This document shows, piece after piece, positions 48,163 through 55,598 of a DNA stretch of 55,598 nt; the first letter of the stretch is position 1; each line of letters begins with the position of its first letter. The position numbers were made by a program, and so were the translations under genes. The notes under the pieces are model-generated. The model was given only the letters and a program-made list of their open reading frames with translations, had not been told where the DNA came from and made no database searches. The DNA is from RGIG6353 sp964558655 (lineage in GTDB: Bacteria > Bacillota > Clostridia > Oscillospirales > SIG627): contig CAZLEX010000008.1 of the NCBI GenBank assembly GCA_964558655.1, forward strand, positions 1 through 55,598. The letters run 5' to 3'.

Positions 48163-50301
48163 ATGAAAATGACAAAAATTTCAGCAATCGCTCTCCTTCT
48201 TGCAGTTCTCTTTGCGGTAAGCGTTGCGGCTTCGGTTCCTTACGCTACATATACATATGACATAGACGGCGAAATGGCACTTTCTCCCGACGCCTATGTT
48301 CCCGATCGCGTAATAGATTCCGACGATATGCAATTGACTGTCTCCCTCAACGGAGCAAAAGACCTTTTCGTTGACAGTGCGATGAATTTGTATATCGCCG
48401 ATACAAAGAATAGCAGAATCATTGTTTGCGATGACGATTATACGGTAAAAAGATCAATAGACCTCTTTTTCAACGAAAACGGAGTTCTCGACTCTCTTGC
48501 GGAACCGCAAGGCGTGTTTGTAAACGAAATAGATATATATGTTGCGGATACCGAAAACAGCCGTATTGTTGTTTTTGACCGTGAAACATATGAGTTCAAA
48601 CGCATAGTCGAACAGCCTCAAAGTGATGTCTTCCCCGAAGGAAGCATATATAAGCCGGTTGCCGTAGCGGTCGATGCCGCAGGAAGAATTTATGTAGTTT
48701 CTTCAACGACAACATACGGCGTAATTTCAATGAATTCCGACGGAACATTTTTGGGATTTTTAGGTGCACAGAAAGTTTCCCTTTCGGCGTTCGATATATT
48801 CTGGAGAAACTTCCAGACGAAAGCTCAAAGAGAACAGTCGGTACAGTATGTTCCGACCGAGTATAACAACATAACAATAGATGAAGACGGCTTCATTTAT
48901 GTTACAACATCAACCATCGATGAAACTTCTCAGCAGACGGCAATCGAATCAAAGAGTACATCTGCCGATTATGCTCCTGTTAAAAAGCTCAATCCTAAGG
49001 GCGACGATGTTATGAACCGTAACGGATTTTATCCGCCGTCCGGTGAGGTAAAAGTTGCCCAAAAAGGACTTGACGATGATGTCGATATCACCGGAGCTTC
49101 CAAAATTATCGATGTAGCTCTCGGTTCAAGCGGCATGTGGTCTATTATCGACGAAAAGAGAAGCAAAGTATTTACATATGACGAAGACGGCAATCTTCTT
49201 TATATTTTCGGTGACAAAGGTTCACAGCTCGGTAATATAGACAATATTCAGTGTGCGGTTTACAAGGGCGACGAAATGCTCATTCTTGATAAATCGAAAG
49301 ACACAATTACAATTTACAAGCGTACCGATTATGGAGATACACTTGTTGCGGCACTTCAGAATACCCGTGAACGAAAATATGACCAGGCGGAAGTGTTCTG
49401 GCAGGAAATTCTCCAAAAGAACTCGAACTTCGACATGGCATATATCGGAATAGGTGATAGCCTTTACCGTCAGGGCGAGTATAAAGAAGCTATGGAAATG
49501 TACGAGATGGCACACGCCGTTGAAGATTATTCCAATTCTTTCAAGCAGATCCGTAAGCAATGGATGGAAAAATACATTATTGTCGTACCGATAGTAATTG
49601 TTCTCTTCTTCTTCCTGCTTGCAAAATTCTTCAAGTATGCCAACAAGGTGAATACCGCCGGGCAGAAGATGAAAGAAAAGAGAAGCTTTAAAGAGACTTT
49701 CCTCTACGCTTTCCATATTATATTCCACCCGTTCGACGGCTTCTGGGATATGAGACACGAAAAACGCGGTAGCATGGCGGCATCTCTTGCGGTTGTCGCA
49801 CTTACCATTGTCTCGTTCATTTATAAATCGGCAGGTACGGCGTATATCTTTAATTCCGAATCAAAAGGTATCAGCTTTATGGGTGAAACACTCGGAGTTC
49901 TTATTCCGTACTTGCTCTGGGGAATTGCAAACTGGTGTCTTACCACACTGTTTGACGGCGAAGGAAGAATGATAGATATCTTTATGTCTACCGGATATGC
50001 ACTTTTGCCGATACCGCTGCTTGTAATTCCCACAACCATATGTTCGAATTTCCTCCTTTATGAAGAAGGTGCAATTCTTACAATGGTTAACGCCATAGGA
50101 TATATTTGGGCAGGCTTCCTGATATTCTTTGCAATGAGCGTTATTCATGACTATACGCTCGGAAAAAATGTGATTATGTGTGTTTCCACAATAATCGGAA
50201 TGGCGTTTATAATGTTCTTGGGAGTTCTGTTCTCGGGACTTTTGGGAAAAATCGTTTCGTTCGTTTACAATATTTATGTCGAGTTATCTTACCGAATGTA
50301 G
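48163..50301 (+). CDS. NHL beta-propeller / TPR / Yip1-domain membrane protein
   Basis: A 712-residue protein with an unusual layered design. A signal peptide (about 1-23) leads to an extracytoplasmic beta-propeller whose NHL repeats read GAKDLFVDSAMNLYIADTKN, EPQGVFVNEIDIYVADTENS and KPVAVAVDAAGRIYVVSS. A TPR-like pair (KYDQAEVFWQEILQKNSNFD, YRQGEYKEAMEMYEMAH, near 407-450) precedes a transmembrane helix (about 471-488), a basic cytoplasmic loop, and a C-terminal Yip1-type domain with four or five helices (FHPFDGFWDMRHEK near 522). The function is unknown. Position between transporter genes and the DUF5696-like gene suggests sensing or assembly at the membrane. Confidence 0.82.
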   Translation: MKMTKISAIALLLAVLFAVSVAASVPYATYTYDIDGEMALSPDAYVPDRVIDSDDMQLTVSLNGAKDLFVDSAMNLYIADTKNSRIIVCDDDYTVKRSIDLFFNENGVLDSLAEPQGVFVNEIDIYVADTENSRIVVFDRETYEFKRIVEQPQSDVFPEGSIYKPVAVAVDAAGRIYVVSSTTTYGVISMNSDGTFLGFLGAQKVSLSAFDIFWRNFQTKAQREQSVQYVPTEYNNITIDEDGFIYVTTSTIDETSQQTAIESKSTSADYAPVKKLNPKGDDVMNRNGFYPPSGEVKVAQKGLDDDVDITGASKIIDVALGSSGMWSIIDEKRSKVFTYDEDGNLLYIFGDKGSQLGNIDNIQCAVYKGDEMLILDKSKDTITIYKRTDYGDTLVAALQNTRERKYDQAEVFWQEILQKNSNFDMAYIGIGDSLYRQGEYKEAMEMYEMAHAVEDYSNSFKQIRKQWMEKYIIVVPIVIVLFFFLLAKFFKYANKVNTAGQKMKEKRSFKETFLYAFHIIFHPFDGFWDMRHEKRGSMAASLAVVALTIVSFIYKSAGTAYIFNSESKGISFMGETLGVLIPYLLWGIANWCLTTLFDGEGRMIDIFMSTGYALLPIPLLVIPTTICSNFLLYEEGAILTMVNAIGYIWAGFLIFFAMSVIHDYTLGKNVIMCVSTIIGMAFIMFLGVLFSGLLGKIVSFVYNIYVELSYRM

Positions 50302-50320
50302 AAATGGGAGGAGAAATATA

Positions 50321-53194
50321 ATGAATATGAAAAAATTCATGGCACTCTTGCTTGCGGTCGTTATGTGTGTGAGTGCTGTTGTAACAATATTTACAGTTCC
50401 CGTTTTTGCCGATGAACCGGAAGATGCACAAACAACCGACGATACCGAAAACGCCGACGGCGACGACACGGAAGCGGGTGAGGGAGAAGAGAATAACGAT
50501 ACGGATCAAAAAGGCGATTCAAATCTTTCGCTCGATTACAAGAAAACCATTTATTACGACTTTGAAACAAAGCTTGCGACAATGGAGCTTGTGTATTCCG
50601 ATTACGGTTATGACCTTTACTATCACAATGAAACGGGCGAGGTTGCAATCGTTAATCAGGCTACGGGACAGTTTTTGTCCACAAACCCTTACGATGTCGC
50701 GACTACCGGAAACAAAGAGACCGAAAAAGAAGAGCTTTTAAGCCAAATAATAGTTAATTATGTCGATAACGATAAAGAAGTGTCGATGAATTCTTATGCA
50801 AGTGCGGCACAGCTCAGTCAGATTAAGATGTCGAAAATACGCGGCGGTATCCGTGTTGAGTATACCATCGGTAAATCTTCATCTAAGAGAACGGTTCCGT
50901 TCCTTATTGAAAAAGACAGGTTTGAGGAACTCATTCTTAAACCCATACAGGAGTCCGGAGACAGCGTCTACGAAAAGTTTTTGAGTTATTATGTTCTCAA
51001 AGATCCCGATTCCCCGAGTACTTCTCAAGTAGAAAAGAATTCAATGTATCAGCAAATTCCGGCAACCCGTACGCTCGGTGCTCTTTACCAGCTTGAAAGT
51101 ACCGTTGCCGATGTTGAGCGTGAATTGAAGATGTTCGAAAACGCAATCGAACAGTATACCGAATACGATTATGACGATGTTTTGTACGACCATGAGCGTA
51201 CCGGTTATGAGGGTTCTACAAAGGTACCCGCAGTGTTCCGTATGGCACTTGAGTATTATATTACCGAAGACGGACTTGAAGTACGACTTCCCGCAAGCGG
51301 TATCAGATACGATTCTTCGCTTTATTCACTTACCAGCATTGATGTTTTGCCCTATTTCGGTGCTTACAGTCAGTCTCAGAACGGATATGTATTTCTTCCC
51401 GACGGATCGGGTACTCTCGTAAGGTTTGAAGATGCGGATTCAAGCGTTTCGACAACCATTACAAGTTCTCTTTACGGAGATGACTATTCGTTCTATACAC
51501 AAAGTATCGTTCCTAATATGCAGGCATGGCTACTTCCCGTATACGGCATGGTTGAAAATACCGAAGTCGTAACGGAAGAAATGGTGGTCGGAGATGACGG
51601 AAATGTAACGAAAGTCGAACATACCGAAACCAAGTCGCAGGGATTTTTCGCAATAGTCACGGAGGGGGATTCGATGATGAGCCTTTCGACAGAATCCGGC
51701 GGTCTGCTGAATAAGTATTTTTCGACTCATATAATCGCAAACCCCAGACCTACCGATACATATCCTTTGGACGGTATTTCGGTTTCAAATACCACTGCCA
51801 CATGGACAGTGGAAACCGATAAAAAGTATACGGGCAGTTACCGCATAAAATACTTTATGCTGTGGGAAGATGAGGCAACTTATGTGAACATGGCTAAAGT
51901 TTACCGTGAATATCTCGTCAAAAACGGTGCTCTTTCAAACCTCGAGTCCGACAGTGACAGTATCGAGCTTTTCCTTGAAACATTCGGCTCGATAGAAACA
52001 ACCGAACGCCGTTTCGGAGTACCGGTCGATGTTAAGAAGGATTTGACATCTTTTGAAAATGCCAAAAAGATGATTGACGAACTCGGCGGATACGGTATTA
52101 CAAGCCTTTCAATCAAGTATGCAGGTTGGGTAAACGGTGGTCTTGACGCTACGGCACCTACAAAAGTTAAAGTCGAAAAAGTCTTAGGTGGCAAGGACGG
52201 ATTGATTGACCTTGTTAATTATGCCAAAGAGAAAAATATAACGATTTATCCCGACTTCGATTTCACTTATGTTTCGAATTATTCTATGACGGATAATTTC
52301 AGTGTGAAGAAAGATACCGCAAAGACGGTTGATGACCGTTCGTCAGTACACAGAACATACGATCCTGTGTATCAGGCTTTCTTAAATGACGGTAAACTCG
52401 TTATTTCTCCGAACAGCATTTTAGGCTTCTGGAAAGAAATAAGAGAGGATTTTGCCGAACTCGGAACCGGTGCGATTTCGCTTGCAACTTTGGGTTCGGA
52501 ACTCAATTCCGATCACAATGACGACGATTCGCTCAACCGTGAGAACTCAAAGGAAAGAATAGAAGAATTGCTTGATGAAGTAAAATCCGACGGCTATGAA
52601 ATTTTGGTTGATAAGGGTAATGCGTATACATTGCAGTATGCCGATGTCATACTTAATGTTCCGCTTGATTCCTCAAACCGTTATGTTGCCAGCGAGTCTG
52701 TTCCGTTTTACGGAATGGTTCTTCACGGATATAAAGAGTTTGCGGGAGAAGCTATAAACCTCGCCGGTGATTATACTTACAATATTCTCAAGACCATTGA
52801 GAACGGTGCGTCTCCGTATTTCATTCTTTCTTATCAGAACGCAAACGCTCTTAAAACGAGCGAAGACTTCAGTAAGTACTATTCGATAAGATACGATATA
52901 TGGAAAGAAGACCTTGTTGAGACTTATCAAATTCTTGATTTGGTTCTCGCTCAGGTTAAAAATTCAAAAATCGATAATCATGAGTTTATAACATCACGCC
53001 GAGTTCTCGTTACATATGATAACGGTGTAACTTTTGATATTGATTATTCATCCGATGTTATTACGGTTAAGAATGACATTAAAGAATATACAATTGATTT
53101 TGAAACCGATACCGTAACAGAAAACGGAAAAGAGTATTCCGTGAGCGATTATTTAGTTCGTGCAGGATATGTTCCGTATAGCGAAAATAACTGA
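50321..53194 (+). CDS. Secreted DUF5696-like protein, putative glycoside hydrolase
   Basis: A 957-residue protein. It has a signal peptide (cleavage likely after VFA, residue about 30), then an acidic linker of about 40 residues (Asp/Glu/Thr rich), and a beta-rich region (about 75-545). A likely TIM-barrel region (about 545-850) has IELFLETFGSIETTERRFGV, then GITSLSIKYAGWVNGG, NITIYPDFDFTYVS and ISLATLGSELNSDHNDDD. A short C-terminal beta domain (VTYDNGVTFDIDYSSD) ends it. The strand-helix pattern resembles glycosidase barrels, and acidic residues in FDF and GSE are candidate catalytic groups. The DUF5696 name is from memory. Start 50321 follows GGGAGGAG. It lacks sortase or S-layer signals, so it may be released or held by partners. 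Confidence 0.75.
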   Translation: MNMKKFMALLLAVVMCVSAVVTIFTVPVFADEPEDAQTTDDTENADGDDTEAGEGEENNDTDQKGDSNLSLDYKKTIYYDFETKLATMELVYSDYGYDLYYHNETGEVAIVNQATGQFLSTNPYDVATTGNKETEKEELLSQIIVNYVDNDKEVSMNSYASAAQLSQIKMSKIRGGIRVEYTIGKSSSKRTVPFLIEKDRFEELILKPIQESGDSVYEKFLSYYVLKDPDSPSTSQVEKNSMYQQIPATRTLGALYQLESTVADVERELKMFENAIEQYTEYDYDDVLYDHERTGYEGSTKVPAVFRMALEYYITEDGLEVRLPASGIRYDSSLYSLTSIDVLPYFGAYSQSQNGYVFLPDGSGTLVRFEDADSSVSTTITSSLYGDDYSFYTQSIVPNMQAWLLPVYGMVENTEVVTEEMVVGDDGNVTKVEHTETKSQGFFAIVTEGDSMMSLSTESGGLLNKYFSTHIIANPRPTDTYPLDGISVSNTTATWTVETDKKYTGSYRIKYFMLWEDEATYVNMAKVYREYLVKNGALSNLESDSDSIELFLETFGSIETTERRFGVPVDVKKDLTSFENAKKMIDELGGYGITSLSIKYAGWVNGGLDATAPTKVKVEKVLGGKDGLIDLVNYAKEKNITIYPDFDFTYVSNYSMTDNFSVKKDTAKTVDDRSSVHRTYDPVYQAFLNDGKLVISPNSILGFWKEIREDFAELGTGAISLATLGSELNSDHNDDDSLNRENSKERIEELLDEVKSDGYEILVDKGNAYTLQYADVILNVPLDSSNRYVASESVPFYGMVLHGYKEFAGEAINLAGDYTYNILKTIENGASPYFILSYQNANALKTSEDFSKYYSIRYDIWKEDLVETYQILDLVLAQVKNSKIDNHEFITSRRVLVTYDNGVTFDIDYSSDVITVKNDIKEYTIDFETDTVTENGKEYSVSDYLVRAGYVPYSENN

Positions 53195-53211
53195 GAAGGG
53201 GAGGTAGAAAC

Positions 53212-54183
53212 ATGAACGCAACTAAAGCAGAAATGAAAATTAAGCCTAAAAAGAAAAAAACTGCGTCCCTTGACAGAAAGAAAGCACGGGCAGGTTGGTT
53301 TTTCGTCCTTCCTTTTGTACTTATATTTCTTGTTGTCTATGTTCCGATAATTGTCGACTCCATTGTCTTTTCGTTCAATGAACTTGAGATACAGCAAATG
53401 GGCGGTTATGAACTCATTTATGTCGGATTTGACAATTATACCGAAGCACTTTTCGTTGATACCGGCTTCGTACCGGCTCTCGTGAGCGGTATGAGACAGC
53501 TTATACTCGATATTCCCGCAATAGTAATTTTCTCCTTGTTTATGGCAATACTCCTCAATGAGAAAATGGTTGGCAGAACCGTGTTCCGTGCGATATTCTT
53601 TATCCCGGTTATTCTTTCAACGGGTATTATAGACTCAATTGACCAGTCTAATACGATGATGGAATATATGTCAAATGCCGGTTCGGAAGAAGCGACGGCG
53701 GGAAGTGAGTCTACGGCGAATGAAATTATTTCGGCGATTGATATTCAAAAACTGTTCAAGAACATGAAAGTCGGTCAAGGCCTTGTAGATTATGTTGTAA
53801 ATATAGTAAACGATATTTATAACATCGTTAACCGTTCCGGTGTTCAGATGCTTATATTCCTTTCCGGATTGCAGTCGATAAATCCCGCGATTTACGAATC
53901 GTGTAAGATTGACGGTGCGTCTGCGTGGGAAACATTCTGGAAGATAACCTTCCCGATGATAAGTCCTATGATACTTGTTAATACCATTTATACGGTAATC
54001 GACTCATTTACATCTCAAAGCAATCAGGTCATGTCTTATGTCCGAAGTGTGTACAACGAAGCGGCAAACGGAATGGTTCTGAGCTCTGCGATGAGCTGGA
54101 TGTACTTCCTTATAGTTATCTTGCTGATATTTATTGTAGCGGGACTTCTTTCGATGTACATTTTCTATCAGAGAAGAGATTAA
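53212..54183 (+). CDS. Sugar ABC transporter permease 3 (MalF/UgpA type) with loop insertion
   Basis: A 323-residue permease. It has a basic N-terminus, a first helix WFFVLPFVLIFLVVYVPIIV, and an EAA loop YESCKIDGASAWETFWKITF near residue 227. Between helices 3 and 4 it has an extra extracytoplasmic stretch (about 145-205, including a Gly/Ser/Glu/Thr-rich MSNAGSEEATAGSESTANE) that permease 1 lacks. It starts after GGGGAGG, 17 bp past the DUF5696-like gene, and begins a second permease pair in the same operon without its own binding protein. Confidence 0.9.
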   Translation: MNATKAEMKIKPKKKKTASLDRKKARAGWFFVLPFVLIFLVVYVPIIVDSIVFSFNELEIQQMGGYELIYVGFDNYTEALFVDTGFVPALVSGMRQLILDIPAIVIFSLFMAILLNEKMVGRTVFRAIFFIPVILSTGIIDSIDQSNTMMEYMSNAGSEEATAGSESTANEIISAIDIQKLFKNMKVGQGLVDYVVNIVNDIYNIVNRSGVQMLIFLSGLQSINPAIYESCKIDGASAWETFWKITFPMISPMILVNTIYTVIDSFTSQSNQVMSYVRSVYNEAANGMVLSSAMSWMYFLIVILLIFIVAGLLSMYIFYQRRD

Positions 54184-54201
54184 TGAAAGGAGGATATTGA
54201 A

Positions 54202-55233
54202 ATGGATTCACCAAAAGTATTAAAAGACAGCAAAAAGAAAATTCGTGTCGATTTTGAACGAACGAGTTTAGCCGAAAGAATGAAAGCAAAATATCTGTCT
54301 ACCGCTTTTCTCGGAAAAGTAGTATGGAAATTGTTCAGATTGGTTCTTCTTGTCGGTATATCCTATATTATCCTCTTTCCGTTCTTTACGAAAATAGCGG
54401 GTTCGTTTATGAGCCGTGATGACCTTGTAGATGTTACCGTCCGCCTTATTCCGAGATATCCGACTATGGATACATATAAGTATATTATCCGAGAGAACGG
54501 GTATTTTGAGGCTTTTATAAATACATTTACGCTTTCATTGCTTTGCGCTCTTGTTCAGACCTTTATCTGCGCAATAGTCGGGTACGGTCTGGCAAAGTTC
54601 AAATTTCGCGGAAACAAACTTGTATTTGCGGCAGTCATTTTCACAATGATTGTTCCTCATGAAACACTTAAACTTTCAATGTATATGAATTTTAAGTTTT
54701 TCGATATTTTCGGACTTTACGGTATGCTTAATGATGCATTGCATTTTTCCGAAACCGGCAGCATCGACCTTATAAATACTTATTGGCCGATGGTAATTCT
54801 CTCGCTCGGCGGTATTGCTTTTAAAAACGGATTGTATATATTCATGATGCGTCAGTTCTTTAAAGGCGTTCCCGATGAGCTTGAAGAAGCTGCATACATC
54901 GACGGTCAGAGTACATTCGGTACATTCTTTAAGATTATTCTTCCTATATCAATCCCCATGATGATTACGATATTTATCTTCGCTTTTTCATGGCAATGGA
55001 CGGATAATTTCTATGTCGATTTGTTCTTTACCAATTCCGGTGCATTAATGATGCCCCGTATAGTGACTGTTCCGAGTTCGCTCAAAGACGATTCTTTTGC
55101 GGCACAGAGTTTGTATGAGTCGTGTATAAAAAACACTTGCGGTCTCCTTGTTATTCTGCCTCTTATACTCTTCTACTCTTATTTGCAAAGATACTTGATA
55201 CAGGGTATTGAGCGTTCGGGTATCGTCGGCTGA
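54202..55233 (+). CDS. Sugar ABC transporter permease 4 (MalG/UgpE type)
   Basis: A 343-residue permease with a 45-residue charged N-terminal extension before the first helix (LFRLVLLVGISYIILFPFFT). It has six hydrophobic segments and the EAA loop LEEAAYIDGQSTFGTFFKII near residue 231. FAFSWQWTDNFYVDLFFTNS near 260 is the usual periplasmic loop. It follows permease 3 by 18 bp with AAAGGAGG and is the last gene of the operon, ahead of a strong terminator. Confidence 0.92.
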   Translation: MDSPKVLKDSKKKIRVDFERTSLAERMKAKYLSTAFLGKVVWKLFRLVLLVGISYIILFPFFTKIAGSFMSRDDLVDVTVRLIPRYPTMDTYKYIIRENGYFEAFINTFTLSLLCALVQTFICAIVGYGLAKFKFRGNKLVFAAVIFTMIVPHETLKLSMYMNFKFFDIFGLYGMLNDALHFSETGSIDLINTYWPMVILSLGGIAFKNGLYIFMMRQFFKGVPDELEEAAYIDGQSTFGTFFKIILPISIPMMITIFIFAFSWQWTDNFYVDLFFTNSGALMMPRIVTVPSSLKDDSFAAQSLYESCIKNTCGLLVILPLILFYSYLQRYLIQGIERSGIVG

Positions 55234-55277
55234 TAAGTTTTGTAATTTATCATTACGGAAATTTAATATCTTTAATA

Positions 55278-55318
55278 AAAAAGCAAAGCGTTATAAAGTT
55301 TATGACGCTTTGCTTTTT
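55278..55318 (+). terminator. Terminator of the 12-kb glycan operon
   Basis: The perfect stem AAAAAGCAAAGCGT/ACGCTTTGCTTTTT is not fully U-tailed beyond the arm, but its 3' arm ends in TTTTT. It lies 45 bp past the last stop. Confidence 0.85.
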
Positions 55319-55333
55319 CATTATATAAAAGAC

Positions 55334-55371
55334 AAACCTCTCTTGCCCCAACCGGACAAAAGAGGTTTTTT
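55334..55371 (-). terminator. Terminator of tRNA-Thr (CGU), possibly bidirectional
   Basis: The stem AAACCTCT/AGAGGTTT (55334-55341/55361-55368) has T-rich tails on both strands. It lies immediately after the 3' end of the minus-strand tRNA. Confidence 0.65.
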
Positions 55372-55373
55372 CA

Positions 55374-55448
55374 TGGAGCTGGTAGAGGGATTTGAACCCT
55401 CGACCTATTGATTACGAATCAATTGCGCTACCACTGCGCCATACCAGC
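55374..55448 (-). tRNA. tRNA-Thr (CGU)
   Basis: The minus-strand acceptor GCTGGTA pairs with TACCAGC, followed by discriminator T and encoded CCA. The anticodon stem is ATTGA/TCAAT with loop TTCGTAA and anticodon CGT (codon ACG). The T-loop is TTCAAAT. It complements the GGU isoacceptor at 66-141. Confidence 0.94.
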
Positions 55449-55487
55449 ATACGTATACAGGCAACGGTAACTTGCCCGACGCTATTA

Positions 55488-55516
55488 AAGATAACACATT
55501 TTTTCCGTTTTGTCAA
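55488..55516 (-). promoter_or_regulatory. tRNA-Thr (CGU) promoter
   Basis: On the minus strand there is a TTGACA (55511-55516), a 17-bp spacer and a TATCTT (55488-55493), about 40 bp upstream of the tRNA. Nothing further is recognisable in 55517-55598. Confidence 0.75.
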
Positions 55517-55598
55517 TACATATGACGCATTTACCTCTTTACTTTTTGTAGGTTTACAATAGATATGTTACAGTAGCGGATAAAAAAAGAGTGACGAA

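Overview
The window looks like a metagenome-assembled scaffold from a Clostridia-type member of the Bacillota, probably an uncultivated gut anaerobe. The reasons are strong GGAGG ribosome binding sites, many consensus sigma-A promoters with 17-bp spacers, a T-box leader, a class II GalT, tRNA-dependent amidation (AspRS plus GatCAB), a SpoVB-type flippase and a broken sporulation sigma gene. A run of ten Ns in galK, and a perfect 204-bp tandem duplication close by, show that assembly seams exist. The species assignment is inference only.

Layout. 1-500: two tRNA genes (Asp, Thr) followed by a purine/pyrimidine-rich inverted-repeat segment. 0.5-4.7 kb: pfkA and a divergent galK-galT operon for glycolysis and the Leloir pathway. 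4.7-6.3 kb: a lone AAA+/DUF4143 ATPase gene enclosed by 90-bp direct repeats of the galT 3' end and terminator. 6.3-9.1 kb: a TetR regulator, an ABC-2 exporter and a small membrane protein. 9.2-15.1 kb: a radical SAM/SPASM protein, then a T-box-controlled aspS-gatC-gatA-gatB operon. Its AspRS carries a non-discriminating signature, the T-box appears to read an Asn codon, and GatA has lost most of its amidase active site. 15.2-20.7 kb: asparaginase, flippase, truncated sigG, yajC, a YihY/BrkB protein and a DMT transporter. 20.8-21.4 kb: tRNA-Ser with a 183-bp tandem repeat. 21.4-28.3 kb: an eight-gene leftward operon (GNAT, PHP, DJ-1, 5-formyl-THF cyclo-ligase, CPBP protease, mltG, rmuC, GNAT). 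28.5-42.3 kb: an MBOAT/DHHW surface-acylation pair, a GH36 alpha-galactosidase, an NSS transporter, an ABC-F protein, a creatinase-like M24 protein with a phosphotriesterase-family protein, a pseudouridine synthase, small membrane proteins, rnhA and mnmA.

42.3-55.2 kb: the most unusual block, one 12.3-kb operon behind a 570-bp AT-rich control region. It encodes a 1124-residue secreted fusion of carbohydrate-binding-like modules with a solute-binding protein, two separate pairs of ABC sugar permeases, an NHL-propeller/TPR/Yip1 membrane protein and a 957-residue secreted DUF5696-like protein. It has no ATPase, so the transporters probably borrow a shared MsmK-type ATPase. The operon reads as a glycan capture, processing and import system whose substrate cannot be told from sequence. 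A tRNA-Thr (CGU) gene on the minus strand closes the window.

The two strongest leads are the degenerate GatA inside an otherwise normal Asn-tRNA amidation operon, and the four-permease/Yip1/DUF5696 operon.
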